This document shows, piece by piece, positions 1 to 12,161 of a stretch of 64,000 nt of DNA (its first letter is position 1; every line of letters starts with the position of its first letter). The stretch lies in contig NZ_CP146343.1 of assembly GCF_037055275.1 (NCBI RefSeq), positions 4,648,001-4,712,000 on the forward strand, in the 5' to 3' direction. A program made the position numbers and the translations under genes. Source of the DNA: Pseudomonas sp. ML2-2023-3. GTDB taxonomy: Bacteria > Pseudomonadota > Gammaproteobacteria > Pseudomonadales > Pseudomonadaceae. The notes under the pieces are model-generated. The model searched no databases. It was not told the DNA's origin and worked only from the letters and a program-made list of their open reading frames with translations.

Positions 1-1470
<1,470 letters not shown>

Positions 1471-1525
1471 GCTATCTCCTCAAACAGGGCTCGCTGACGA
1501 ACCTCGCGAAACTCGCTCAAACGCG

Positions 1526-2545
1526 TTAAACCGCCACGACTCGTACGCTGGCACCTTCGCCAACGCCCAGTGCTTCGGCCGCTTCCAGATCCAGCGTGAC
1601 CGGCTTGCCCGGTGCCCAATCCAGCTCCAGCAACACCGCGCGGTAATCCTGCAACTGGGCATTGGCCACCAGGTACTGGCGACCGCCACCTTTGCTCAGC
1701 GTGCCGATCTTGACCGGCACCACACGGCTTTGGGCGATCGAGCGAATACCCGAAACCCGCGCATGCAGGGTTGGGCCGCCGTCGAAAATATCGATGTAAT
1801 GATCGGTCTCGAAGCCTTCGCGCATCAGGATGTCGAAGGTAATCTGCGCCCGCGGATGAACCTGCCCCATGGCTTCCTGGGCAGTGTCTGGCAGCAGCGG
1901 CACGTAAATCGGGTAATGGGGCATCAGCTCGGCGAGGAAGGTGCGGCTTTTGAGCCCGCACAGGCGCTCGGCGGCGGCATAGTTCAAGTCGAAGAAGTTG
2001 CGGCCAATGGCGTCCCAGAACGGCGAGTCGCCATTTTCGTCGCTATAACCAACAATTTCGGTCACGACAGAATCGGCAAAGCGTTCCGGGTGGTTGGCCA
2101 CAAACAGCAGGCGTCCACGGGAGTTGAGTTCCGACCAGGCCGAACCCACCAGCTGCGGGACCACATAAAAACTGGTCAACAGGCTGTTACCGGTCAGGTC
2201 ATGGCACTGCGAGAGCACGTGGATCTTGTTGTGAATCTTCAGCTCGCGGGAGGCATGCACGAAGGTCTCGTTACGGAAGCTGTAAAACGGCTCCGAGTAA
2301 CCGGCCGAGGCCACGATCGCCGAACACCCCACCAGCGTGGAGGTGGCGGTGTCTTCAAGGACGAAGAAGTAGCTCTCTTCACCGTTGAAACTGACTTCGG
2401 CGGCAAACGAGGTTTCGGACGCAGCGATCTTGTCGCGCAGGCGTTCGATATCGTCCGGCAATGAAGTGACACCAATCGGGCTGTCCGCAGCCAGACGCTG
2501 TACCTCGCCCAGATCAGCCATTTGCGCAGGGCGCATCACCAGCAT
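1526..2545 (-). CDS. aruF: Arginine/ornithine N-succinyltransferase, alpha subunit
   Basis: 339 aa. Partner of AruG in arginine (and ornithine) succinylation. It begins MLVMRPAQMADLGEVQRLA and has the AstA landmarks GVTSLPDDIERL, GYSDENGDSPFWDAIGRNFF, FLAELMPHYPIYVPLLP and DIFDGGPTLHA. AAGGAG seven bases upstream fixes the ATG. The 168-bp gap from aruC holds a REP palindrome, so aruC and aruF expression may be uncoupled by RNA processing at that point (inference). Confidence 0.95.
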   Translation of the reverse strand: MLVMRPAQMADLGEVQRLAADSPIGVTSLPDDIERLRDKIAASETSFAAEVSFNGEESYFFVLEDTATSTLVGCSAIVASAGYSEPFYSFRNETFVHASRELKIHNKIHVLSQCHDLTGNSLLTSFYVVPQLVGSAWSELNSRGRLLFVANHPERFADSVVTEIVGYSDENGDSPFWDAIGRNFFDLNYAAAERLCGLKSRTFLAELMPHYPIYVPLLPDTAQEAMGQVHPRAQITFDILMREGFETDHYIDIFDGGPTLHARVSGIRSIAQSRVVPVKIGTLSKGGGRQYLVANAQLQDYRAVLLELDWAPGKPVTLDLEAAEALGVGEGASVRVVAV

Positions 2546-2582
2546 GGTGTCACTCCTTAAATCCTTGAACTACATAGAGGGG

Positions 2583-2668
2583 GTGTGGAGCGGGCTTGCT
2601 CGCGATGGCATCAGCGCGGTTGTGCAGACAGACCGCGGTGCTGCCATCGCGAGCAAGCCCGCTCCCAC
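2583..2668. repeat. REP inverted pair (GGAGCGGGCTTGCTCGCGA family), inside the aru operon
   Basis: Two nearly perfect inverted arms of about 27 bases flank a GC-rich loop with its own short stem (GCGGT...ACCGC). The same arm recurs at 28719-28807, 42139-42223 and 44381-44467. This copy lies between aruC and aruF, within one transcription unit. Confidence 0.9.
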
Positions 2669-2713
2669 ATTAATTCGGTTCGACGCCCGGCAAGCCGGGC
2701 GTCGAGGTCACAC

Positions 2714-3961
<1,248 letters not shown>

Positions 3962-4011
3962 CTAAACTGGCGAGCGATGGGAGGATTGTAGGGACACACG
4001 GGGGGCACGCC

Positions 4012-4028
4012 TTGTCGCCAAGCGACAA
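4012..4028 (-). promoter_or_regulatory. Putative ArgR site 1 upstream of aruC
   Basis: A perfect palindrome, TTGTCGC-CAA-GCGACAA. On either strand it also fits the published Pseudomonas ArgR pattern TGTCGC-N8-AA. It lies about 80 bp upstream of the aruC start; argR itself is nearby at 9162-10142. Confidence 0.6.
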
Positions 4029-4060
4029 CTTCTTATAGCGCCCAACCATGATTTTCCAAG

Positions 4061-4079
4061 GCATTACGACAATGCGACA
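4061..4079 (-). promoter_or_regulatory. Putative ArgR site 2 upstream of aruC
   Basis: Read on the minus strand it is TGTCGC, eight bases (ATTGTCGT), then AA, matching TGTCGC-N8-AA. It lies 52 bp from the same position in site 1, about five helical turns, so both could face the same side of the DNA. Confidence 0.55.
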
Positions 4080-4405
4080 TATTCCGTCACAAAGGCGCAG
4101 TTTAAACGCTGAGGCACTTTTACGGCAGCACTCTGGCGTTTTGTTTGCGCGAAAAGCGTGAGCGTTTCCAGAGCGGCTTAGGCGGACCGCTTTCGGGTGC
4201 CAAATGTGTATCGGCTGAACGCTGTTTATTGATCGGAACCCCAGTGGGTTGAGCAGGTATTTGCGCTTTTTTTCAGTCCCGGGCTGGCCGATCTTGATGG
4301 CCATTCTTCGAGGCAATTGCAAGGTGTCGACTTGGGCCAGGGCCTGGGCAACGACGCCAGGCTAATGCGCACCCTCTTGTTCCACTCTCTGAAAATGGAC
4401 TCATC

Positions 4406-7400
4406 ATGAGCAGCATTCCCGAAACCCCGCCGCCCCCCGAACAGCTGTTTCACTACAGCCCTCACTTCACCCATGTGAGCAAGGCCCTTCCGAGCTGGGC
4501 AGGGCACTTGAAAAACCCCGATTTGCAGCGCCTGAAAACAATCAAACCAACCCTGCACCGCTCCCTTGCAGCCCTCACCGCCACTCAAAACCGCACCTTC
4601 AAAAACACACTGACCGAGCGCTGGGCCGCGCACGGCGCTGTGAACCAGCAACTTGAGCACATCCTCGATGTGCGCGCCTTTGCCGAACCGTTGCTCAAGC
4701 GACTGATCAAGCAACGCCACGGCCTGGACCTGGACGTCAACCAGATCTACATCAACCTTTACATACCTACCTACCTGCCAGTGATCGGCCTTCGGGACAG
4801 CGGTGCTACAACGTGGCGCGTGTCGCTACTGGACGCCGCCCTGCACAACTTTGAACTGCATGAAACCTTGCCCTATGCCTACGAGCCTGACTCCGGCTAT
4901 ATCACTCGCCCCGACGAGCTGGGTCATTACAAACTCAGGGACGATATCACCGAAAAAATGCCGGTACTGGCCTTCACCGCCCTGTGCCGCGCACTCAACC
5001 TTGGCGCCCGCTATGACGCTCATTTGAGAACCCATCTGGGGCTCAATGACCGTGCCAGGCAATTACGGCTAAAAACCACCCTGGGCGAATGCCATCAGGC
5101 CGATCTCAAGGCTGACCTGCTCCATGGGGTTCTCACCCGGCAAATGCACGCGCCCCTGTACGAGTCTTTGAATGGCTTTATGAGCGGCACGAGCGACAAG
5201 TGGCTGACCTACAGCCTCTCGGTGTGCGCATTGGCGGCAGAAGGACCGGTCATCTTCATTCCCGAGCATCAGCGCTCCATTGTGGTGTACCTCCCCCACG
5301 ATCCGCTGCACCCGATAAAAGAATACTCATCCATCGGTAGCTTTGTTGAGCACCTGACCGCACGCCTGAGCGCTGACGACTACCAGCATTTCTTTCGTCG
5401 TTTCATCCCTCACGAGCATCTGGCGACGTACTTTTCAGCATTGAAAAGAACCTACTTCCACATCATCACCGACACCCCCAATGCCCCCGACCTGGAAGAC
5501 CGCGACTTCGGGGTCGGACAATCCCTGATCCCGATCGACAACCCCCTGCTCGATTGTTCGATTGAGCCGATCACTGAAGACCTGTGGGAAACCCTCTACA
5601 GCAGAAAGCTGGTCAGGATATTCAGTGACGCCAAGAGCATTGCCGTCTCTACCGACGCAGAAGACCGCAAGACCCGCCAGGATCGACTGGAGCGCTGGAA
5701 GCGCATCGGCCTGGCCCTGTTCAATGCGGCAGCCTTTGTCATCGCCCCGTTTGTGCCGGTGGTCGGCGAGCTGATGCTGCTACAAATGGCCTATCAACTG
5801 CTGGATGACGTCTATGAGGGCGTGCACGACTGGGTGGAAGGCCAGACAACCGAGGCCTTCGAGCATTTGATAGCAGTGCTGGAAAGCACAGTACAGGCAG
5901 GGCTGTTTGCCGCGGGAGGACACATCGTCAGTGACCTGCTGCCAAAATCGTCAGCCTTTGTAGAGGGCATGACACCCGTGACGGGCAGCGACGGCAACAC
6001 CCGGCTATGGAATCCTGACATCAGCGTCTACAACCATGAGTTGAATGTGCCCGACAGCGTAGCCACTGACGAACTGGGCCTGCGGCACCACAACGATCAA
6101 ATGCTGCTGACACTCAACAGCACCGGTCTGGCTGAACACACCCTGGTGCTTGAGAAAGCCGAAGGCGCGCAACAGTTCACCCTGCACCATCCCACTCGCC
6201 CGCACGCGTACCGGCCCAAAATCCTGCATAACGGCGAAGGGGCCTGGCTGATGGAGGGCGAGCGCCCGCAGACCTGGAAGGATGCCACCCTGATGCGGCG
6301 ACTGGGGCATGCAACGGACGGACTCAGCGACACGGAGCTGCAAAACCTGCGACGTGTCAGTGCGACCTCCAATGGGGTCTTGCGCCGGGTACACATGAAC
6401 AGCGAGAAGATCCCGCCCTTGCTCAAAGACAGCCTGACGCGCTTGAAGCTGCACAAACAAAACATCAAGGATATTGAGCATGTGCGCCAGGGCCTGACCA
6501 CGTCAGAGAAGAGCAACTGGCTTGAAAGCCTGCCAACCGAGTTGCAAGGCTGGCCTGAGGAAAAGGCACTAGCCATCTACTCGGATCAAACTCTGTCCGG
6601 CCAGCCCCATGTGTACGGCAACCGTGACGCCCTGCCTGAAGACACGTTGAAAATATCCCAGGGCGAGGTCAAGCAGGGACAGCTTTGGCCACTGATTGTC
6701 GACAGCCTCGACTCAAGCCAGCTCAACGCATTGCTGGGCCCCGAGACCGTCAAGGCGGATGCCGTGAAAGCACTCCACGCCAAAGTGGCCGATTACGCCT
6801 ATCAGCGCCGGGAAGATATTTTCAACCACACCTACGCCAAAGAGCGACTCACACATAGCCCCCAGGCCCGCTTGATTGAAACCGCCTTTGCGCAGCTTCC
6901 CGCCCCCGCGACCCAGGCCATGCTCGATACCGCCAGCACCCTTGAAAAGAAAGACTTGCTGATGGGTCATAACCTGCCGCTACGGATCAGGAACCTGGCC
7001 ACGGAGCTGCAAATCCAGACAAGGATCGCCCACGCACAGGAGGGGCTGTTTGAAGAAGACCTGGTCAGCCCCGACGCCGAGAAAGCCGCCATTAACACGC
7101 TGAGAATGCACACCGACGCCATCAGCGACCTTAAGCTCGATGTTCGTGAATCAGTCGTGGACGGGGCTTTGCGCCATGCCCATCACCCGGAGGGGGCCAG
7201 TCAGTCACGAGTCATCGTGCGGCTGGGGCCGGGCAAGTACGAAGTTTATGATGAGCATGGGGCTTTGCTCCACCCGGCCTCGGGCTTCTACAGCGCCCTT
7301 CAGAAATCACTGCCCGAGACCAGCCTTGAACACGTGAGATCACACCTCAAGCCTGGGCAAAACTTCAAGCAATGGCTCATCGAAAAATACCAGCTCAACA

Positions 7401-8314
7401 ATCAGGTGCGAACCGCCCTGGAGTTTGGTAATGCCAATCGCTCCGTGACCCTGGAGACTGAAACGCTACTGCGCGGCATCGGCAGCAGCCATATAGATCC
7501 CAACTCCCCGTCCAGCCCCCTGAAAAACCAGGTCAGAGCGCTTTACCCGATGCGCGATGAGGCCGAAATCGGGCTGATAACCGCACGCATCAACACCGAA
7601 CAGGCGTTGACCCAGCTCAATGTTCTTATGGATGAAAAAAACCTGTTGTTTCGCGAACTGGATGAGTGGGTACAGTCGCCCCGCGCCAGCTCAGCATCAG
7701 ACACCAACGGCCTCGAAATTCACGAAACCCGCAAATATGTCAGTGCCAGGATCAAGGACTCATGGCACACGGCAGATAAACCACACATCAATAAGGCCGG
7801 CAGAATCGAGATACGTGCAGTGCTCGACTTTAGCCACGCCGAGCTGGGCGCTATCGAACTCGACAGCCTGAACTTGAGCAGCCCCTTGCGTCATGTCGCC
7901 GGGCTGTTTCTCGATGATTGCCAGTTGTCGTCCTCCAGTGAAGAGTTCCTGAATCACTTTCCGAACCTGCGGGTGCTTTCTCTGGCGTCCAATCAGCTGG
8001 AACGCTTTCCACCAGCCCTGACCAGGCTGCGCCGACTCAGGCAATTGACACTCCCCAACAACAAGCTGGTGATGACCCGCGAGGCACAGGATCGTCTCAA
8101 TGGCCTGACGCGGCTTTTGCATCTGGACCTGAGTAACAATCCCCTTGGACAACCTCCGGCCATTGGGATAACGTCGAAAAAGAGCACGGATCCCAGGGCT
8201 TTTTTGAAGTCATTTCCAGAATGGAAGTCCAGCCAGAGGTATTTGAGACCGAAAGTGACAGGATCAACTATGAAGAAGCCTGGGAGGATCTGGCCAGCAA
8301 AGTGTGGCGACTGA
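4406..8314 (+). CDS. Large effector/toxin with dermonecrotic-toxin-like region and leucine-rich repeats; 5' part of a broken NEL E3-ligase gene
   Basis: 1302 aa as read. It resembles the large Pseudomonas proteins that carry a dermonecrotic-toxin-like (DUF6543-type) N-terminal region, LRRs and a C-terminal NEL ubiquitin ligase domain. Residues about 430-500 contain hydrophobic helices (AAFVIAPFVPVVGELMLLQ). Residues about 1150-1250 hold LRRs such as LRVLSLASNQLERFPPAL and LLHLDLSNNPLGQPP. After the last LRR the frame reads a non-family tail and stops at 8312-8314, while the NEL domain continues in another frame from about 8161. Only a weak GGA lies upstream of ATG 4406. Secretion route is unknown; no secretion genes are in the window. 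Confidence 0.75.
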   Translation: MSSIPETPPPPEQLFHYSPHFTHVSKALPSWAGHLKNPDLQRLKTIKPTLHRSLAALTATQNRTFKNTLTERWAAHGAVNQQLEHILDVRAFAEPLLKRLIKQRHGLDLDVNQIYINLYIPTYLPVIGLRDSGATTWRVSLLDAALHNFELHETLPYAYEPDSGYITRPDELGHYKLRDDITEKMPVLAFTALCRALNLGARYDAHLRTHLGLNDRARQLRLKTTLGECHQADLKADLLHGVLTRQMHAPLYESLNGFMSGTSDKWLTYSLSVCALAAEGPVIFIPEHQRSIVVYLPHDPLHPIKEYSSIGSFVEHLTARLSADDYQHFFRRFIPHEHLATYFSALKRTYFHIITDTPNAPDLEDRDFGVGQSLIPIDNPLLDCSIEPITEDLWETLYSRKLVRIFSDAKSIAVSTDAEDRKTRQDRLERWKRIGLALFNAAAFVIAPFVPVVGELMLLQMAYQLLDDVYEGVHDWVEGQTTEAFEHLIAVLESTVQAGLFAAGGHIVSDLLPKSSAFVEGMTPVTGSDGNTRLWNPDISVYNHELNVPDSVATDELGLRHHNDQMLLTLNSTGLAEHTLVLEKAEGAQQFTLHHPTRPHAYRPKILHNGEGAWLMEGERPQTWKDATLMRRLGHATDGLSDTELQNLRRVSATSNGVLRRVHMNSEKIPPLLKDSLTRLKLHKQNIKDIEHVRQGLTTSEKSNWLESLPTELQGWPEEKALAIYSDQTLSGQPHVYGNRDALPEDTLKISQGEVKQGQLWPLIVDSLDSSQLNALLGPETVKADAVKALHAKVADYAYQRREDIFNHTYAKERLTHSPQARLIETAFAQLPAPATQAMLDTASTLEKKDLLMGHNLPLRIRNLATELQIQTRIAHAQEGLFEEDLVSPDAEKAAINTLRMHTDAISDLKLDVRESVVDGALRHAHHPEGASQSRVIVRLGPGKYEVYDEHGALLHPASGFYSALQKSLPETSLEHVRSHLKPGQNFKQWLIEKYQLNNQVRTALEFGNANRSVTLETETLLRGIGSSHIDPNSPSSPLKNQVRALYPMRDEAEIGLITARINTEQALTQLNVLMDEKNLLFRELDEWVQSPRASSASDTNGLEIHETRKYVSARIKDSWHTADKPHINKAGRIEIRAVLDFSHAELGAIELDSLNLSSPLRHVAGLFLDDCQLSSSSEEFLNHFPNLRVLSLASNQLERFPPALTRLRRLRQLTLPNNKLVMTREAQDRLNGLTRLLHLDLSNNPLGQPPAIGITSKKSTDPRAFLKSFPEWKSSQRYLRPKVTGSTMKKPGRIWPAKCGD

Positions 8315-9159
8315 TCGATGCCGCCCATAACGATACCCTTATGCGCGAAAAACTCTTCACCCTTGCCAGCGCCCCCACACATTGCGCGGATGCCGGGGCA
8401 CAGATTTTCAATGCGATGGGCCTTGAGGTCATGGCCTACGAATACTACGAAGCAGCAACCCCTGCCAGGGAACTGAAAAACAACCTCATCACCCTGGCAC
8501 GGGGCAAGGCCCGGCTGGCGAAAATCCATGATATCGCCCGCGCTGATGTCGCTCAGCGAGTAAAGCCTGTCAGCGAGGGCGGCCTGGGCTTGAGGTTCAG
8601 CTCTGAAGTCATCGATGGTGTACCCGGCACCGTGGATGAGGTCGAAGTACACACCGGCTATCAGGCTCGCCTGAGCTCCAGCCTCGAACTGCCCTGGGTG
8701 CCCAATTACATGGTGTACCGCCTCACCGCAGGGGTGGGGAACGCAGAATTTACGCGGGCCTACAACCTGATCAAGGAGGGCGAAAAAGGTGATGGCCTGG
8801 TTAACCAGATCCTGGCAGAAGCGCCGTTCTGGGAAACATACTTGAACAAAACCTATCCGGGACCGCTTGAAGACAACGCACGGATATTCGACGAGCGCGT
8901 GGACTGGCTAAACCAGTTGCTGGAACTACAAAACGCCTGGATCAAGTCACAGGAGCAACTGCAAAATCGCGATCCGGTGTTGAGAGCTTCGCTGGTAGAA
9001 ATAGCCGCAAAACTGAAGGTCACTGAAGCTGAAGTGCTGACCCAAGAGCCCCTCAGCGACAGCCTGTATAACCGGATTTACCTGCAACTCGCCGATGAGC
9101 GCCTGGAAGTAAGCCGGAATATGACCCGCATCGCCCTTGCCCAGGCCAAGCGGCTCTGA
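8161..9159 (+). pseudogene. NEL (IpaH/SspH-type) E3 ubiquitin ligase domain, out of frame with its N-terminal part
   Basis: From about 8161 this frame reads HWDNVEKEHGSQGFFEVISR, a typical start of the NEL domain, and continues to residues APTHCADAGAQIFNAMGLEV. The CxD motif holds the catalytic Cys (codon 8383-8385) that forms the ubiquitin thioester in this family. The open frame with an ATG begins at 8221 (312 aa), but no ribosome site precedes it. A stop at 8134-8136 in this frame prevents an upstream join. The last LRR and the NEL start are almost directly abutted, whereas relatives have a linker of about 100 residues, so a small deletion that also shifted the frame is likely. The stop codon lies two bases from that of argR. 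Confidence 0.7.
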
Positions 9160-9161
9160 CT

Positions 9162-10142
9162 TCAGCCACGCTCGGCAGGAGCCGAAGACAACTCGAACGG
9201 GCTGCTGCTTCGGCGCTGATTGCGGTCTTCACGGGGTGTCGCGCCAAAGAAGTTGCGATACGCACTGGAGAAATGCGGCCCCGATGAAAAGCCGCAGGAC
9301 AAGCCGATCTGGATAATCGACTTGCTGGTTTGCATCAGCATTTGCCGAGCCTTGTTCAGGCGCAGTTCCAGGTAATACTGGCTAGGCACGCGGTTGAGGT
9401 ATTGCTTGAAAATCCGCTCCAACTGCCGACGGGATACGCACACATGCTGGGCGATTTCGTCGGTGGTCAGGGGTTCTTCGATGTTGGCCTCCATCAGCAA
9501 CACGGCCTGGGTCAGCTTGGGATGGCTGGAGCCAAGACGGTTTTGCAGCGGAATACGCTGGCGCTCGCCACCTTCGCGGATGCGCTCCACCACCAGCTCT
9601 TCGGACACCGCACCGGCCAGTTCAGCCCCGTGATCGCGAGCCAGAACAGCCAGCAACAAATCGAGCACCGACAACCCGCCACAGGCGCTCAGACGATCAC
9701 GGTCCCAGTCAAACAAGTGACTGGTGGCAATCACCTTGGGGAAACGCTCGGCAAAATCGTCCTGCCAGCGCCAATGCACTGCAGCACGATAACCATCAAG
9801 CAAACCTAATTGCGCCAGCGGATACACCCCGGCCGACAGCCCGCCAATCACACACCCTGCCCGCACCAGTTGCTTGAGCGCACTGCTCAAGGCCGGAGCC
9901 AGGGTGGTCGGGGGCTCATCAGCCAACAGGAACAGCTTTTGGCAGCCTTCAAGCTTGCCGTTCCAGGGCTCGCCGGGCAATTTCCAGGCGCCCTCGGGCG
10001 CAGGTTCTGCCTGCAGGAACAACAACTCGTAGACGACTTCAGGATGCACGCGCTGAGCAACACGCAACGCTTCCTCGGCCAGCGCCAGGGTCAAGGCTTT
10101 GGTGCTGGGCCAAATGAGGAAACCAATTCGATGGGCGGTCAT
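9162..10142 (-). CDS. argR: Arginine-responsive AraC-family regulator ArgR
   Basis: 326 aa. Pseudomonas ArgR is an AraC/GlxA-type activator-repressor of arginine uptake and catabolism, unrelated to enteric ArgR. Residues about 1-190 form a DJ-1/PfpI-like sensor domain. The C-terminal AraC DNA-binding region includes LTTDEIAQHVCVSRRQLERIF and SIIQIGLSCGFSSGPHFSSAYR. Last gene of the aot cluster, 115 bp after aotP. Putative binding sites precede aruC and aotJ, so it likely controls its own operon. Confidence 0.93.
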   Translation of the reverse strand: MTAHRIGFLIWPSTKALTLALAEEALRVAQRVHPEVVYELLFLQAEPAPEGAWKLPGEPWNGKLEGCQKLFLLADEPPTTLAPALSSALKQLVRAGCVIGGLSAGVYPLAQLGLLDGYRAAVHWRWQDDFAERFPKVIATSHLFDWDRDRLSACGGLSVLDLLLAVLARDHGAELAGAVSEELVVERIREGGERQRIPLQNRLGSSHPKLTQAVLLMEANIEEPLTTDEIAQHVCVSRRQLERIFKQYLNRVPSQYYLELRLNKARQMLMQTSKSIIQIGLSCGFSSGPHFSSAYRNFFGATPREDRNQRRSSSPFELSSAPAERG

Positions 10143-10257
10143 AGCGTGCTATCCGGAACGAAAACGGGAATAAAACATGTGCACCTGACCTAAGCCAACT
10201 GCGCTGGATGCGGAGCATGACCTATTTTGGTGCACAGAGGCAGTCTTAAAATTGCAG

Positions 10258-11022
10258 TTACTTCAAGCTGCCCGACAGAAACTGCTGCAACCGCTCACAC
10301 TGTGGATTAACCAGCACTTCACGGGGGTTGCCGCTTTCCTCAACAATACCTTTGTGCAGGAATACCAACTGGTTCGACACTTCACGGGCAAAGCCCATTT
10401 CGTGGGTCACTACCACCATGGTCCGGCCTTCCAGAGCCAGGTCCTGCATCACCTTCAGCACATCACCCACAAGCTCCGGGTCGAGGGCCGAGGTCGGCTC
10501 ATCAAACAGCATGACCTCAGGCTCCATCGCCAGTGCGCGGGCAATCGCCACACGCTGCTGCTCACCGCCGGACATATGCCCCGGGTAGGCATCCTTGCGA
10601 TGGGACACACCTACCTTGTTGAGGTAGTGCTCGGCTTTTTCACGGGCTTCGGATTTGGTCATCCCCAGCACATGCACCGGCGCTTCCATGATGTTTTCCA
10701 GTGCGGTCATGTGCGACCACAGGTTGAAATGCTGAAACACCATCGACAAACGCGAGCGCATGCGCTGCAGCTGCTTGGGATCAGCGGCCTTGAGAGCGCC
10801 GTCCTTGTTGGCAATCAGCTTGAGCTCTTCGCCATTGAGCAGGATCTTGCCGGCATGGGGCTGCTCGAGCAGGTTGATGCAACGCAAAAAGGTACTTTTG
10901 CCGGAGCCACTGGAGCCGATGATGCTGATCACATCGCCTGCCTTGGCGGCCAGTGAAACGCCTTTGAGCACTTCATGACTGCCATAGCGTTTATGCAGGT
11001 CTTGGACTTCAAGTTTGTACAT
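10258..11022 (-). CDS. aotP: Arginine/ornithine ABC transporter ATP-binding protein
   Basis: 254 aa from the ATG at 11022; an in-frame GTG at 11037 is a weaker alternative, and family members start MYKLEVQDLHKRYGSHEVL. Walker A is GSSGSGKST, the signature is MSGGEQQRVAIARAL, Walker B is VMLFDEPTSALDP, and the switch His is in VVVTHEMGFA. It energises uptake through AotQM with AotJ as binding protein. It follows aotO by 23 bp. Confidence 0.94.
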   Translation of the reverse strand: MYKLEVQDLHKRYGSHEVLKGVSLAAKAGDVISIIGSSGSGKSTFLRCINLLEQPHAGKILLNGEELKLIANKDGALKAADPKQLQRMRSRLSMVFQHFNLWSHMTALENIMEAPVHVLGMTKSEAREKAEHYLNKVGVSHRKDAYPGHMSGGEQQRVAIARALAMEPEVMLFDEPTSALDPELVGDVLKVMQDLALEGRTMVVVTHEMGFAREVSNQLVFLHKGIVEESGNPREVLVNPQCERLQQFLSGSLK

Positions 11023-11045
11023 GCTGTCGGTTCTCACAAAAACAG

Positions 11046-12158
11046 TCAGTCGTTGAGCAAGCGCCCGTGGCGCAAAGGCTCGCGCCCCGCCACTTTAGCC
11101 AGCCAGAAACCGGGTTGGGCATAACGCAGTCGCTCAACGGCAAATAACACGCCGGAGGTGCCTGCGCATACCGTACTGACCCGGTCAGATATAGGATCAA
11201 TCACTTCGAACAGCGGCTCGCCAGTCTCTACCCAGGCGCCCACCGGTCGTAAAAAACTCACCACACCGGGGTGCGGTGCAAATAACAGCTCAGTGCCTTC
11301 AAACGGCATCCCTTCGCACGTTTCATACTGCGCAGAAGGCCATTGGCCCGTGATCAGCCCCTGCTCGGCCAGAAACGCCAGAATGCCCTCGGCATAAGCT
11401 TCGGCCTCTGGGCGTCCGGTGTCGGCCTGCCCTCCCAGCTCCAGCGTGGTCGACATGCAAGCCAAAGGGATCTGCGCGTCGCTGAACTGGCGCTGCAACC
11501 GCAACCAGGGCACCGAACAGGCTTCATCGAAGGAACTGCCGCCCGAATCTTCGGCCAACAGCCCTACACGCACATCCAGCTGCGCAGCCAGAGAACGCCA
11601 CTGCGGCCAATGCTGAGGCAAGGCGTACATGTGCAGTGCGGCGTCGGTCTCGCAATGCAAGTCGAGCACAATGTCAGCACTGCAGGCATGGCTGAGCAGC
11701 ACACGCTGCATACCTTGCAACTGACTGGTCGCAGGGGGCAGTTCAGACAATACATCCATCATCGCCTGACGGATCAGTCGGGTGTTGGCGTGGGGGTCAT
11801 CCCCCAGGCACCCGGCCAGTCTCTGCGCTACCGGCTCGCTCAACTCAACGAAATCACGGTTGAAATTCTTGCCGCTGCCAAACTCAAAGCGCCCCTGATG
11901 GCTGCCCTGCAGCAATTGGCCAAGCCCCAGGGGATTGGCCACGGGCACCAGCTCGATCACACCGTTCAAGGCGCCTTGTGCTTCAAGCTCGGCCAGACGT
12001 TTCTTCAGCTCCCAGGCACACCGCATGCCCGGCAGTTCGTCGGCATGCAAGCTGGCCTGGATATAGGCCTTGCGCTCACCTGCACCGAAACGAAACACCG
12101 TCAAGTGGCGCTCAGAACCCAGGGTACTCCACGGCAACACGTGATCAATACGTTCCAT
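11046..12158 (-). CDS. aotO: AotO, succinylglutamate desuccinylase/aspartoacylase-family zinc hydrolase
   Basis: 370 aa. A member of the M14-like AstE/AspA family, with the zinc motif HADELPG (His38, Glu41) and a second His in LDLHCET, followed by a beta-rich C-terminal part. It is embedded between aotM (3-bp gap) and aotP, as in P. aeruginosa, where aotO is dispensable for transport. Its substrate is not established; hydrolysis of an acylated amino acid is the family expectation. Confidence 0.88.
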   Translation of the reverse strand: MERIDHVLPWSTLGSERHLTVFRFGAGERKAYIQASLHADELPGMRCAWELKKRLAELEAQGALNGVIELVPVANPLGLGQLLQGSHQGRFEFGSGKNFNRDFVELSEPVAQRLAGCLGDDPHANTRLIRQAMMDVLSELPPATSQLQGMQRVLLSHACSADIVLDLHCETDAALHMYALPQHWPQWRSLAAQLDVRVGLLAEDSGGSSFDEACSVPWLRLQRQFSDAQIPLACMSTTLELGGQADTGRPEAEAYAEGILAFLAEQGLITGQWPSAQYETCEGMPFEGTELLFAPHPGVVSFLRPVGAWVETGEPLFEVIDPISDRVSTVCAGTSGVLFAVERLRYAQPGFWLAKVAGREPLRHGRLLND

Positions 12159-12161
12159 GGG

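Noticed and set aside
8199..8206. Six-T run as a programmed -1 frameshift joining the LRR and NEL parts
   Set aside because: NEL-type sequence in the second frame already starts at about 8161, well upstream of the T run, so slippage there would not give a proper junction.
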